Below, piece by piece: positions 1 to 9,415 of a stretch of DNA of 64,000 bases. Both the position numbers and the translations under genes were made by a program. The notes beneath the pieces are model-generated. The model was not told the DNA's origin. It did not search any database and saw only the letters and a program-made list of their open reading frames with translations. How positions within the stretch are numbered: position 1 is the first letter of the stretch; each line of letters opens with the position of its first letter. This DNA is from Bryobacteraceae bacterium (GTDB lineage Bacteria > Acidobacteriota > Terriglobia > Bryobacterales > Bryobacteraceae): assembly GCA_041394945.1 (NCBI GenBank), contig JAWKHH010000004.1, positions 1,054,001 to 1,118,000 of the forward strand. The letters run 5' to 3'.

Positions 1-4
1 GAAG

Positions 5-964
5 ATGAAAGCGGTACTATGCTGCCTGACCCTCGCCGTCGCGTCCGCGGCGCCCGTTCCTTTGATCTTCGATACCGACATGGGCAACGACATTGACGAC
101 GCCCTGGCGCTCGCCGTCATCCACGCGCTCGAAAGCCGCGGCGAAGCGAAACTGCTCGCCGTCACCCTCACCAAGGACAATCGCTACGCCGCCCCCTTCT
201 GCGATCTCGTGAACCATTTCTATGGCCGTGGCGGCATCCCAGTAGGCGTCGTCCGCGACGGAAAGACGCCCAAGGATAGCCCCATGATCCAGGTGCCCGT
301 CGAGCGCCGCCGCTCCGACGGCCGCTATGTCTATCCCCGTTCCCTCGACGACTTCACCAAGGCCCCAGAGGCCTCCGCGCTCATTCGCCAGGTCCTCGAA
401 CAGGCCGCCGCCGGCAGCGTCGTCATCGTTCAGGTGGGCTTCAGCACTAACCTCGCCCGCCTCCTCGAATCCCCCGGCGGCGTCGACCTTGTGCGCCGAA
501 AGGTGAAGCTCTTGAGCATCATGGCCGGCGAGTATCCGGCCGGAAAGCCGGAGTACAACGTCCGCGTCGATATCCCCGCCGCCAGGACTCTCTACGCCAG
601 GTGGCCCTCGCCCATCGTTGCCAGCGGATTCGAGATCGGCCGATCCATCCTCTACCCGGCCGTCTCCATCGAGCGCGACTTCTCCTACGTGCCCGATCAT
701 CCCGTCGCCGAAGCCTATCGCAATTACCAGAAGATGCCCTACGATCGCCCCACCTGGGACCTCACGTCCGTTCTCTACGCCGTCCGCCCGGACCGCGGCT
801 ACTTCAGCCTCTCGGCATCCGGAACCATTCAGGTGGATGACGAAGGCAAGACCACCCTCGTCCCCTCCGCCGCCGGTCTCCATCGATACCTGATGGCGGA
901 CGAATTGCAACGGACAAAGACGTTGGAGGCGCTCGTCGAACTGGCCAGCCAGCCTCCCCGCTAG
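5..964 (+). CDS. Secreted nucleoside hydrolase-like protein
   Basis: This 319-residue protein has an N-terminal signal peptide (about residues 1-16) and then the metal-binding signature of the inosine/uridine-preferring nucleoside hydrolase fold, DTDMGNDIDDALAL. Family members hydrolyse the N-glycosidic bond of ribonucleosides, and this one would act outside the cytoplasm. The usual C-terminal HDP motif is changed: the corresponding region reads PTWDLTSVLYAV, keeping the Asp but replacing the His with Trp. Activity or substrate may therefore differ from classical enzymes. The ATG lies four bases from the window edge, so the upstream context is unseen. The next gene starts three bases after the stop, suggesting an operon with the cell-wall protein. 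The fold is confident; the substrate is unknown. Confidence 0.8.
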   Translation: MKAVLCCLTLAVASAAPVPLIFDTDMGNDIDDALALAVIHALESRGEAKLLAVTLTKDNRYAAPFCDLVNHFYGRGGIPVGVVRDGKTPKDSPMIQVPVERRRSDGRYVYPRSLDDFTKAPEASALIRQVLEQAAAGSVVIVQVGFSTNLARLLESPGGVDLVRRKVKLLSIMAGEYPAGKPEYNVRVDIPAARTLYARWPSPIVASGFEIGRSILYPAVSIERDFSYVPDHPVAEAYRNYQKMPYDRPTWDLTSVLYAVRPDRGYFSLSASGTIQVDDEGKTTLVPSAAGLHRYLMADELQRTKTLEALVELASQPPR

Positions 965-967
965 CCG

Positions 968-3016
968 ATGATTCCCGTCCTGCTCGCCGCCGTCACGCTG
1001 CAATCCGCCGTCGATCGGGCGTTCGTCCAGGTGAGTGGGGCTGCCGTGGTGCTCGAAATCGGCTCGGGACGCACACTCGCCGTTCACAACGCGGCTCTCG
1101 CCCGCAATGCCCGCGTCACGCCGGGCTCGGCCATCAAGCCCTTCGTCCTCGCCGGGCTTCTCGCCGCCTCCTCGCCCCTGGTCAAGCGGACGCTCACCTG
1201 CCCGGGCCCACTCGCCATCGGTTCGCGCCGCCTCGATTGTTCCCACGGCGCTCTCCCCGGCGCCCTCGGCGCGCGGGAGGCGATCGCGTTCTCCTGCAAC
1301 AACTACTTCGCCGATCTCGCCGCCCGCGCCCCGCCCGGCGCCATCGCCGACGCGCTAGCCCGATACGGCTTCGATATCTCCCGCGACGCGGATCCGCGGC
1401 GCCTCGCCCTCGGCGACGACGGCGTTGCCGTCTCGCCGCTCGATTTCGCCCGCGCCTATGCCCGGCTGGCTTCCACCGCCGCCGACACCCGCTATGCGCC
1501 GCTCTGGAATGGCCTCATTGATGCCGTCGAGGTCGGCACCGGTCAGCTTGCCACCGTCCCCGGGCTCTCCATCGCCGGCAAGACCGGCACCACCGCGACC
1601 CACGCCTGGTTTGCCGCCCTCGCCCCAGCCGCCAAGCCCGAAGTGGTGGTGGTCGTCTTCACGCGCCACGGCCGCGGCGGTGGAACGGCGGCCCCCATCG
1701 CCGGCCGCATACTCGGCGCGTGGGCGAGCGAGGGTGTCGAAGGAGCCGCTATCAACGTCCAGAACCGCCGCGTTCCCATCGAAGAGTACGTGGCCGGCGT
1801 CCTGGCAGGAGAGGCCAGCCAGGTGAGCGAAGCCGAAGCGCTGAAGGCCTTCGCGGTCACCGTCCGCACCTTCGCCCGCGTGAATCACGCCAGACACACA
1901 GCCGACGGTTTCGACGTGTGCGCCGGGACACACTGCCAGCGGTTTCGTCCGCGCGACGTCACCGATCGCCAGCGAGCCGCCGCCGAGGCCACCGAGGGCG
2001 AGACCATCTGGTTCGAAGGCCGCCAGGCCGACGTCTTCTTCCACCAGCATTGCGGCGGGACAACCGAGGCCGCGCATGAGGTCTGGCCCGAGCTCCGCCG
2101 GCAATACCTCACGAGCCGCGACGACACTTTTTGCGTCGCCCGAGGCCGCCCCTCCTGGCGCGCCTCGATCGATGCGCGCCATTTCGCCATCGTTGCCCGG
2201 TCGCCGTCCGGCCGGGTGAAGCAGGTGCGCTGGAATGGCCGCACGCTGACCTTCGACGAGTTTCAGGCCGCCACCGCGTCACGCGTCCGAAGCGCGATCT
2301 TCGAAGCCAACTGCGGCGGCGGCCGGTGCCAGCTTACCGGACGCGGCGCAGGCCACGGCGTCGGGCTCTGCCAGGCCGGCGCCGTGGAACGCGCCCGGGC
2401 TGGACACGGCTACCGCCGGATTCTCGACGCCTACTTCCCCGGAACCAAAACCGGCATTACCGCGCAAGGCATCTCCTGGACGCGCCGGTCCGGTGAGCGT
2501 GTCGAGATGTGGACGCTCGATGCATCGCGCGACGCGTCGATGCTCGCCTCGGCCGAACAGGCTCTCCGCGCCGCCGAAAGCCGCTTCGGACACCGGCTCG
2601 CTGCCCGGCCCGTGCTCCGCATCTACCCCGACACGGCGATGTTCCGCGATGCCACCGGCGAGCCCGGATGGGTCCTCGCAAGCGCCGTCGGCCGGACCAT
2701 TCGCCTCCGCCGGGATGGCGCCCCGGCGCTCCTCCACGAATTCCTGCACCTGCTTGTCGAAGAGCAGAACCGCGCCACTCTCCCGGACTGGTTCCGCGAA
2801 GGGCTGGTGCTCTATCTGGAGAATCCCAGCGCCGCGCCGTCGACAGCGGCGTCAGTGGATGGCATCCGCGCGCCCGCGAACGAAGCCGCCATGCGAGCCG
2901 CCTATCGCGCCGCCCACGCCCGCGTCTCGGCCCTCGTCTCCCGGCACGGACGCGAGACCGTCCTCTCCTGGCTCCCTCGGGGCCTCCCCGGCGACCTTGC
3001 CCGGAGACACGAGTAG
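968..3016 (+). CDS. Three-domain cell-wall protein: penicillin-binding transpeptidase, SpoIID, HExxH peptidase
   Basis: The 682-residue protein joins three wall-related modules. Residues about 20-245 carry the three penicillin-binding motifs, SxxK (SAIK, 54-57), SxN (SCN, 109-111) and KTG (KTGT, 205-208), although the domain is compact. Residues about 255-490 resemble SpoIID/LytB, with EEYVAGVLAGE near the start and GRGAGHGVGLCQ near the end; SpoIID is a lytic transglycosylase acting on denuded glycan. Residues about 510-680 contain HEFLH (590-594) followed by LPDWFREG, the pattern of peptidase-MA-like zinc gluzincins, with E611 the likely third ligand. The N-terminus is weakly hydrophobic, so export is plausible but not certain. 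It is probably co-transcribed with the nucleoside hydrolase. The individual domains are well supported; the combined role is inference. Confidence 0.8.
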   Translation: MIPVLLAAVTLQSAVDRAFVQVSGAAVVLEIGSGRTLAVHNAALARNARVTPGSAIKPFVLAGLLAASSPLVKRTLTCPGPLAIGSRRLDCSHGALPGALGAREAIAFSCNNYFADLAARAPPGAIADALARYGFDISRDADPRRLALGDDGVAVSPLDFARAYARLASTAADTRYAPLWNGLIDAVEVGTGQLATVPGLSIAGKTGTTATHAWFAALAPAAKPEVVVVVFTRHGRGGGTAAPIAGRILGAWASEGVEGAAINVQNRRVPIEEYVAGVLAGEASQVSEAEALKAFAVTVRTFARVNHARHTADGFDVCAGTHCQRFRPRDVTDRQRAAAEATEGETIWFEGRQADVFFHQHCGGTTEAAHEVWPELRRQYLTSRDDTFCVARGRPSWRASIDARHFAIVARSPSGRVKQVRWNGRTLTFDEFQAATASRVRSAIFEANCGGGRCQLTGRGAGHGVGLCQAGAVERARAGHGYRRILDAYFPGTKTGITAQGISWTRRSGERVEMWTLDASRDASMLASAEQALRAAESRFGHRLAARPVLRIYPDTAMFRDATGEPGWVLASAVGRTIRLRRDGAPALLHEFLHLLVEEQNRATLPDWFREGLVLYLENPSAAPSTAASVDGIRAPANEAAMRAAYRAAHARVSALVSRHGRETVLSWLPRGLPGDLARRHE

Positions 3017-3186
3017 AGCGCTGTCGCTCGGTCACCACCCAACCTGTTGTGGATCCGCAGCACTACCAGCCTGGCCCATTTTCATGGGACGTGTTCCTAC
3101 GGCTGCCGCGCTACGCACCGCGAGTGCCAACAAGCGCTGAGGGAGGCGGTGGGCGAACGGCCTTCGCCGTTGTATCCGTGCACCAA

Positions 3187-3702
3187 TCAGGGCTTCAGCA
3201 CGTAGTCCTCGCCCAGCCTTCCGGCCTGCCGCCAGTGCTTCCGCGCTCGCACCAGCTCCGCGATCTGCCGGATGTGGCCGAGATCGTGCATCGCCCACTC
3301 GTGCAGCATCTCCTGCAGCGTGATCTCCCCGGCCGCCTGATGACGCGCGCGGCGCTCCCCCGCGCTCCGCGGCAGCGTTCGCAGAAATTCCACGTTGGTC
3401 TCTCGCTGTTCTTCGAAATGATCGAACGAATCTTCCCCATCGGCCCCGGCGTAGCGTTCCAGGTGCATCTGCGCGTCGTCGGGCTCGAATTCCGGCATCT
3501 CCTCGCTCAGGAACCGGTCCACCCGCATCCGGTAGCAGTGGCCCTCGGAATGGGATAGGTGCGCCAGTACCTCGGCCACCGAGAACCGGTCCGGCGCCGG
3601 CTTCCACTCGGCGTCCTCGCGGTTCAATTCCCGCATCAGGCCGCGCAGTATCGAGGGCGTCTCCTCGAGCAGTTCCAGGCAATCGAGACCGTCTTCTTGC
3701 AT
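3187..3702 (-). CDS. DinB-like putative metal-dependent protein
   Basis: This 171-residue protein looks like the DinB/YfiT four-helix-bundle superfamily, whose members often bind a divalent metal through three histidines and include thiol transferases. Visible support is the early helix motif FSVAEVLAHLSHSEGH (histidines near 48-55) and the C-terminal HEWAMHDLGHIRQI, which supplies further histidines at the expected spacing. No signal peptide is present, so it should be cytoplasmic. It is followed after 13 bases by another minus-strand frame read in the opposite gene order (3716-4177 lies upstream), so the two may share a transcript. The physiological substrate cannot be told from sequence. 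Confidence 0.75.
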   Translation of the reverse strand: MQEDGLDCLELLEETPSILRGLMRELNREDAEWKPAPDRFSVAEVLAHLSHSEGHCYRMRVDRFLSEEMPEFEPDDAQMHLERYAGADGEDSFDHFEEQRETNVEFLRTLPRSAGERRARHQAAGEITLQEMLHEWAMHDLGHIRQIAELVRARKHWRQAGRLGEDYVLKP

Positions 3703-3715
3703 CCGTCTGACCTAC

Positions 3716-4177
3716 CTACTTCGACTTTGGCGGGAAGGCTTTCAACGCCCGGTCGACGTGACGGCCAAGCCGGTCCTCGAACCGGTCCGCCTCGTCCTCG
3801 GAGAACGACGGGAACTTCTGCCACACCAGCGCATTTTCCGCTCCCGCCCGCACCGTGATCAACAGCCGGCCGCGATAGTCATACCGGTGTGATGGCCTGC
3901 TGCGCGACGCCGGCCGGTGGTCGCTGTCCACATGCAGGCTCGCCGTCACCCGGACGTCGCCGTTTCCGTCCGTCTCCCTCAGCCCCAGACTCCGCAGCCG
4001 CGCCGCGATGCGTTCCCGGACCACCGGGATCAACCGGTCCGCGCTCACCTCCCGGGTCTTCGATTTCGCGGTCACATCCCTGATCTGGAAGGTCCTGGCT
4101 TGTGCCAAATCGAATGGGGCAAACTCTTCGGCTCCGATCGACAGGGCGAACAATACGGCCAGCGCGGCAAGCCTCAC
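3716..4177 (-). CDS. Small exported protein of unknown function (DUF4136-like)
   Basis: I chose the GTG at 4177 because it gives a clean signal peptide (VRLAALAVLFALSIGAEE); an upstream GTG at 4201 would add eight residues before it. The mature part of about 135 residues has a mixed alpha/beta composition. It includes the segment LLITVRAGAENALVWQK and a C-terminal DRFEDRLGRHVDRALKAFPPK helix, reminiscent of DUF4136 envelope proteins that often carry this VWxG-like strand and terminal amphipathic helix. No lipobox cysteine is present. It lies 13 bases upstream of the DinB-like gene on the same strand. The function is unknown, and the family suggestion is from overall pattern only. Confidence 0.6.
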   Translation of the reverse strand: MRLAALAVLFALSIGAEEFAPFDLAQARTFQIRDVTAKSKTREVSADRLIPVVRERIAARLRSLGLRETDGNGDVRVTASLHVDSDHRPASRSRPSHRYDYRGRLLITVRAGAENALVWQKFPSFSEDEADRFEDRLGRHVDRALKAFPPKSK

Positions 4178-4272
4178 GCGAACAGCATACCAGCTTGACA
4201 CGCCATGCGATAAAGGTAAGAGGCGGTTTTGCCCGGCCGGCCGCCGCCGCCCGAGCTTCTACCCATTTGACG

Positions 4273-4346
4273 GAACGAAGCCAATTGATGTGGCGGTAAA
4301 ATATTGAAAATAAACAAGAAATAGGAAATAGCGATTGGCTTCGTTC
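4273..4346. repeat. 13-bp perfect inverted repeat around an AT-rich loop
   Basis: GAACGAAGCCAAT at 4273-4285 is repeated in inverted orientation at 4334-4346. The two arms are separated by 48 bases that are far richer in A and T than the surrounding DNA. A partial third copy of the AAGCCAATT core follows at about 4356-4364. The structure sits between the start of the 3716-4177 gene and the stop of the 4365-4778 gene. It could be a transcript-end hairpin, a regulatory structure or the remnant of a small mobile element. Apart from this, the 4178-4364 gap holds nothing I recognise. Confidence 0.6.
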
Positions 4347-4364
4347 AGCAAAGCAAAGCCAATT

Positions 4365-4778
4365 TCAGGCCGTTCTTGGCCCCGGCGAAGTCGCCCCAAG
4401 AAGGTTCAGCCATGCCAGCAGTACGGCCAGGTAAGCCACCCCCCACCGGATTGCCATACTCACCGCCTGCGCCCCGAACCCGGTGAGATCCGGAACCCAC
4501 CACACCAGGTAGTAGGCGGCCGCCAGCGCCGCGATCAGCAGCATCAGTGAAACGATTCCGTCGGAGCCGTTCGCGGGAGCGCCGGCGAGCTTCGCACGCG
4601 CCCGGCGGACCAGCGCCACGACGCCGGCGATCATCAGCACCAGCGCCGCGATCGATAACAGCAGCGCCGCCGTGCCGGACTCCGGGAACCCTAGCCACCA
4701 CCAGAATACCCCGCCGATGGCCGCGAAGCCGAGCGCCTGCTCGGCGATCAGAACCGGATGATCGAACACGCGCCTCAC
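4365..4778 (-). CDS. Small integral membrane protein downstream of alpha-2-macroglobulin
   Basis: The gene begins with GTG at 4778, overlapping the stop of the alpha-2-macroglobulin gene by four bases (GTGA), so the two are translationally coupled. The 137-residue product has about four hydrophobic segments: around FAAIGGVFWWWLGF, LLLSIAALVLMIAGVVAL, IVSLMLLIAALAAAYYLVWWV and WGVAYLAVLLAWLNLL. It has a short basic loop after the second segment. I recognise no family. Its position at the end of the DUF1175/alpha-2-macroglobulin operon suggests an envelope role linked to that system. A longer upstream extension in the same frame is only a shadow inside the macroglobulin gene. Confidence 0.65.
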   Translation of the reverse strand: MRRVFDHPVLIAEQALGFAAIGGVFWWWLGFPESGTAALLLSIAALVLMIAGVVALVRRARAKLAGAPANGSDGIVSLMLLIAALAAAYYLVWWVPDLTGFGAQAVSMAIRWGVAYLAVLLAWLNLLGATSPGPRTA

Positions 4779-7700
4779 TTGCCCACCTCCACATTCTGCG
4801 CGCCCGACACCGCGTAGAGGTCGGGCTCGTACATCGGCTCCACCCGCGCCGGGCTCACGCGGAATTGCCCCGGATTCACGGTCTTCAGCAGGTAGACGTA
4901 GGTGGCGTCGCCGTTCTCGGCCCACGTCTGGAAGAACACCGCCCGGTCGTCGCGGTACTCTTTCCGCGTGAAGTAGCTCCGCCACCAGTCCGGCTTCTCG
5001 CTCAGTTCGTAGAGCGTGTCGCGCTGAACGATCTCGGCGCCCGCCGGGATTGGATCCTCGATCATCAGGTAGCGCCACAACCCGCCCGTGCGCACCCGCA
5101 GCCGCACCGCGATCACATCGCCGGCCGTCGCGTTGCCGTCGAACAGATCCATGCGGTGGACGATCTTGCCGCCGCGGTCTTCCGGCACAAGCTTGTAGTA
5201 GGTGCGCTCCACGTTGAGCGTCCGCGATCCCGTCCCGCCGCCCTCCACCTTCGCCGAGTAGTGCGTCGCCCGGGCGGACCAGTAGACCCGCCCCTTGCCA
5301 GACCGCGTCACCTCGATCTTGTTCTCGCCCGCCGCCAGCGCGCTCGCCGGTAGCGCCACCGTCGCCGGCGTGAGCGCGTCCTTCGCCGTGAAGGTTTGTG
5401 TCAGCACCGTCTTGCCGTTCACCGACACCGTCGCCGAAAAGTCGGGCTGGAGCTCGCCGCTCTGCTTCATGTAATCGGTGAGGCCGTAGATCACCATCGC
5501 CGTTTGCTTGGTTGAGTTCCAGTAGTAGCCCTGGCGGCGATGATTCACCAGGTACGCGGCGGCCTTCGGCAGCAACTCGCTCCCCGGGCGTAGCGCCGTC
5601 AGCAGCTTCAGCGCCGACGCCGTCGATTCGGGCGTCGTGTCCGTCCAGATGCGCATGAGCTCATCGGCTTCCTGCGGCCAGGATGCCTCGGTCGCCGTCG
5701 CGCGCGCCGTGCGCTCCAGGGAGGACGCGATCTGTTCCGCCTTCGGGTTATTGCCGGAGGCGTGGAGCGCGAGCCCCAACAGCGCCGTGCCATAAGGTTT
5801 CAGGTTGGCCCGCTGGTCGAACAGCCGGTCGAGCAGCCGCGCGTCCGTGTTGCCGGAGATCGCCAGCGCATAGGCGGCGTAGGCCTGCAGGTCCGCCGGG
5901 TCCTTCGAAAGATCGGACTTGGCGAGCCACCGTGCCGCACGGCTCATGCGATTCTCGTCCACGTCGTGGCCCGCATGGCTCGCCTGCGCGAGCCCGGCGA
6001 GAACGTAGGCGGTCATGAACGTGTCGCTGTCGTCGGATTGCCACCAGCCCCAGCCCCCGTCGTTGTGCTGGAAGTCGTAGAGCCGGTCGAGCCCGGCGCG
6101 GATCTTGCGCCGCAGTTCATTCTCATCGACGCGCGACCGCAACCCCAGCTCCCGCGTCGCCTGCGAAACGATGATGTTCGGCAGGAAGCTCGACATCGTC
6201 TGCTCCGTGCAGCCATAGGGAAACGCTGTCAGGTAGTCGAGCGCTTCGAACACCGTGCCCGCCACCGACGGCGCCACCGACAGCTCGATCTTGCGTGAGC
6301 CGGGTTCGATATCGGACGGAAACACGATCGCCGTGTTCGCCGCCGAGGCGTCGTCTCCGAACGAGCCGGACCGCGACTCGCTATGCTTCACGCCGAACGG
6401 CGTCACCGGGATCTCGATTTCGATCGCGTCGGACTCCTCGTCGCTCAACGCCTTGCCGAGCAGCACCGCCGTATCGACGTTCGGCACCTTCACTCGGAAG
6501 TCCGCCGTAGCCGTGCCGCGGCTGGGTACGGTCACGTCCCGGGCGCCGCCTTCGACAATCTCGAGCCCCTTGGCCTCGAGCGACAGGCGCACCTGCTTCT
6601 CCGTCGTCAGGTAGTTCTGCGCGATCGCCGTCACCGTCATCGTGTCGCCCTGCCGGAAGAACCGCGGCGTCGAAAGCCGGATCAGCAGGTTCTTGCGCAC
6701 GATCACGCGGCCGATCGTGCTGCCCACTTTCGTATCGGCGGTAACGCCCCGCGCCGTTGCCCGCCACGTGGTGAGCGAATCCGGGAACGAGAACTTCACC
6801 TGCGCCTTGCCGCTCGAGTCCGTCTTCACCGTCGCCGACCAGAACGCCGTATCCGGAAACGCCTTGCGGACCTTCGGCTGCACCAGCCGGTCCGGCTTCA
6901 ACTGCGCGAACGGACGGTCAGGGCGCATCCGGGCCAGTTGCATCCGCCGGCGCCCGGCCTCTCCCTGGAAGTAGTAGTTCAAAGACGAATCGAAGCTCAC
7001 CCGGTTGTACTCTGTGCCGTGGAAGAAGCCGCGGATGTCGGCCGCGCCGTCGGGCCGGATCGCGTAGATCGCCTCGTCCACCACGCCCACGCTCAGCTCG
7101 GCCTCCACGCCCTTCCCTGTTGAGTCTTTCGCCTCCACGTTGTAGACGGCCGGTTCGCCCGGCTTGAACTGCGGCTTGGAAGGCGTCAGCTTCACGTCCA
7201 GGTAGTGTTCCACCGGCGGAACCCGGATCATCCGCGAGCCCTGCGCGAGCTGGTTGCCGCTCATCATTACCGCCGATACGAAGAAGTTCGGCGCGAACTC
7301 GCGCGGGATCGGTATCTCCACGGTCGCCGACGATTCCTTCGCCGTCACGAAGTACGACTTGTGCACCGTAAGCCCTTCCGCCGTGATCCAGAGATGCGAC
7401 CCCGGCTTGGCGATCACCAGCACCTTGGCCTTATCCCCCGGCGCGTAGCGCTTCTTGTCCGGCACGATCTGAATGCGCTGCTCGTTCGAACTCCACACGC
7501 CGCTGCCGCCCGAAACCCAGGCGTAGGCTGTGTCCGTCACGGTCCGCGATTCCGGCGTGCGGGACTCGGCGATGATGTTGTAGGATCCGCCCTCGAGCAC
7601 CACTTCCGCCCTGCCCGCGCCATCGGCGCCGGTGACGCCAGTCGCCGTAGCCATCACGCGGCCCTTGCGCTCGCGCCAGTTCCACAGCCGGGCCTCGATC

Positions 7701-9415
7701 CGCCATGGGGCGTTCGCCACGGGTTTGCCGCCGTAGTCCTTCGCCGTGATCGTGAACGTCGCCTTCTCGCCCGGCTCGTAGACCCACTTGTCGCCCTGCA
7801 CTTCGAGGAAATACGTGCCCACGGTGGCGACCACGAAACCGGCGCCGGAGATCTCCCGACCGGCTTCATCGGTCACCCGCGCTTCGATTCGGTAGCGCAT
7901 GTCCCGCGGGTCTTCGCCGGTCTTGAAGCGGATCGTGGTCTTCCCGTCCGCGTCGAGAACGCCCGCACCCTGGCCGGTCTGCTCGCGCTGTACCCACGGC
8001 GAGTCTTCGTCGGAATCCATACCGCCCGAATCCTCGCTGTCGTCCGGATCGCGATAGGGCGCCCAGTAGCGGGACTTGTGCACCGCCCACTTCAGCTTGG
8101 CGTTGGCGACGGGCTCGCCGAAGTAGTAGCGGGCGTCGACGGTGACCTCGAGTTCCTGGCCCTGAATCACCTGCGGCCGGACCGCGTTCACACGCACGTC
8201 GTACTCGGGCTTCTTGTATTCCTCAACGTGGAAGCCGCCCTGGTAGCTCGATTCGCCGATTCGGACCTCGACGCTGTAATAGCCGAGCGACGCCTTCGCC
8301 GGGATCTCGAACTTGCCCTCGAGAGTCCCCATGTTCGACAGCGTCTTCGATTCGCGGTGGATGGGGTCGTCCTCGCCCTGCACCGTGACCGTCGCGTTCC
8401 GGTCCGCCGGGAGTTGGTAGCCCTTTTCCACCCGCTCCCGGACGATGGCACGGTAATGCACCGTGTGGCCCGGACGATAAACGGGACGATCCGTATAGAC
8501 GTAGGTCTTCAAGTCGCGGCCCGACTCCTCCGACAGGTTGCCGCCGTAGGTGGATACGACGGCGATGTCGTTGGCGGATTTCGCCAGGACCAGGACATTC
8601 TCGATCCGTTCGCCCGGCACGGCGATCTCGGCGAATCCGTCGCTGTTCGTCTCCGCCTCGCCCAACTTGTCGCGATCGAGATTGGCATAGGCCGCGAACT
8701 TTGCACCTGAAACCGGCGCGCCGGTATCCCGCCGAACCAAGCGGCCGAGCAGCCGCCCCTTCGCCGACTTCGTGAGCAGCGCCGTCTCGCTGATCGACAC
8801 GATCGTGTACGCCTGAAGCCGCCCGTCGGTCGCCTCGATCATATAAACACCCTTGTCCGCGGTCGGGATCTTGACCGTTGCCGAACTCCAGCGGTCTTTC
8901 GTATCGATCGGCTGCTCCCAGCGCTTCACCAGTTGCTGCGAATTAAGCACCGGAACGTCGGCGAAGCTCTCGAGATTGCGCGGCGGCGGCGGGCCGGCGG
9001 CGGGCTGCCGTTCCGGCTGCCGCCAGGACCGGATGGCGCCGCGCGATTCCTGGTTGAACTGCGCCCTCGCCACGTTGCGCAGCCGCGTCCGCAGCGTGCC
9101 CTTCCACCGGCGGATCTTCTCGAGAAGCGTACGGTCCGAGGTTCGCCGCGGCGCCTGTCCGCCGAAACGGTGGTCGTCTTCGAGGTTGAGGAAGAACTTC
9201 TCTGGGTCGGAAACGCGGTAGAGCCGGAACTCGAGCTTCTTCACGTTCTGCGCCCACAGCGAGATGGCTGGAGATTCGCCGGGCGCGTAGGTCCGGCCGC
9301 TCGACAGCGAGAAATAGGCTCGGCCCTCGTCTTCCTGCGCCACCGTCGGCGCGGCGAACAACAGAATGGCGGCGGCGGCCAGCCATCGAAGCGTCAGTCG
9401 CGAAGAATGTTCCAC
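4775..9415 (-). CDS. Bacterial alpha-2-macroglobulin family protein with thioester motif
   Basis: The GTG at 9415 is chosen because GGGAG lies about eight bases upstream and the protein then begins with a signal peptide ending near FAAPTVAQ. The roughly 1546-residue product shows the macroglobulin repeats, an MG2-like segment (VYTDRPVYRPGHTVHYRAIVRE) and a later segment beginning LVQPKVRKAFPDTAFW. It also has the thioester sequence YGCTEQ (CxEQ, near residue 1065) in the alpha-alpha barrel domain. Family members trap proteases that attack the envelope by forming a covalent thioester bond. Upstream lies DUF1175, overlapping by 22 bases, the same pair as yfaS-yfaT of Escherichia coli. The intact CxEQ suggests a functional trap. 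A predicted N-terminal extension to 9685 was rejected because it merely overlaps DUF1175. Confidence 0.92.
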   Translation of the reverse strand: MEHSSRLTLRWLAAAAILLFAAPTVAQEDEGRAYFSLSSGRTYAPGESPAISLWAQNVKKLEFRLYRVSDPEKFFLNLEDDHRFGGQAPRRTSDRTLLEKIRRWKGTLRTRLRNVARAQFNQESRGAIRSWRQPERQPAAGPPPPRNLESFADVPVLNSQQLVKRWEQPIDTKDRWSSATVKIPTADKGVYMIEATDGRLQAYTIVSISETALLTKSAKGRLLGRLVRRDTGAPVSGAKFAAYANLDRDKLGEAETNSDGFAEIAVPGERIENVLVLAKSANDIAVVSTYGGNLSEESGRDLKTYVYTDRPVYRPGHTVHYRAIVRERVEKGYQLPADRNATVTVQGEDDPIHRESKTLSNMGTLEGKFEIPAKASLGYYSVEVRIGESSYQGGFHVEEYKKPEYDVRVNAVRPQVIQGQELEVTVDARYYFGEPVANAKLKWAVHKSRYWAPYRDPDDSEDSGGMDSDEDSPWVQREQTGQGAGVLDADGKTTIRFKTGEDPRDMRYRIEARVTDEAGREISGAGFVVATVGTYFLEVQGDKWVYEPGEKATFTITAKDYGGKPVANAPWRIEARLWNWRERKGRVMATATGVTGADGAGRAEVVLEGGSYNIIAESRTPESRTVTDTAYAWVSGGSGVWSSNEQRIQIVPDKKRYAPGDKAKVLVIAKPGSHLWITAEGLTVHKSYFVTAKESSATVEIPIPREFAPNFFVSAVMMSGNQLAQGSRMIRVPPVEHYLDVKLTPSKPQFKPGEPAVYNVEAKDSTGKGVEAELSVGVVDEAIYAIRPDGAADIRGFFHGTEYNRVSFDSSLNYYFQGEAGRRRMQLARMRPDRPFAQLKPDRLVQPKVRKAFPDTAFWSATVKTDSSGKAQVKFSFPDSLTTWRATARGVTADTKVGSTIGRVIVRKNLLIRLSTPRFFRQGDTMTVTAIAQNYLTTEKQVRLSLEAKGLEIVEGGARDVTVPSRGTATADFRVKVPNVDTAVLLGKALSDEESDAIEIEIPVTPFGVKHSESRSGSFGDDASAANTAIVFPSDIEPGSRKIELSVAPSVAGTVFEALDYLTAFPYGCTEQTMSSFLPNIIVSQATRELGLRSRVDENELRRKIRAGLDRLYDFQHNDGGWGWWQSDDSDTFMTAYVLAGLAQASHAGHDVDENRMSRAARWLAKSDLSKDPADLQAYAAYALAISGNTDARLLDRLFDQRANLKPYGTALLGLALHASGNNPKAEQIASSLERTARATATEASWPQEADELMRIWTDTTPESTASALKLLTALRPGSELLPKAAAYLVNHRRQGYYWNSTKQTAMVIYGLTDYMKQSGELQPDFSATVSVNGKTVLTQTFTAKDALTPATVALPASALAAGENKIEVTRSGKGRVYWSARATHYSAKVEGGGTGSRTLNVERTYYKLVPEDRGGKIVHRMDLFDGNATAGDVIAVRLRVRTGGLWRYLMIEDPIPAGAEIVQRDTLYELSEKPDWWRSYFTRKEYRDDRAVFFQTWAENGDATYVYLLKTVNPGQFRVSPARVEPMYEPDLYAVSGAQNVEVGK

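Noticed and set aside
3151..3167. GGCGAA/TTCGCC hairpin in the gap after the cell-wall gene
   Set aside because: It has no T-run and lies in a region where GC-rich short hairpins are expected by chance.
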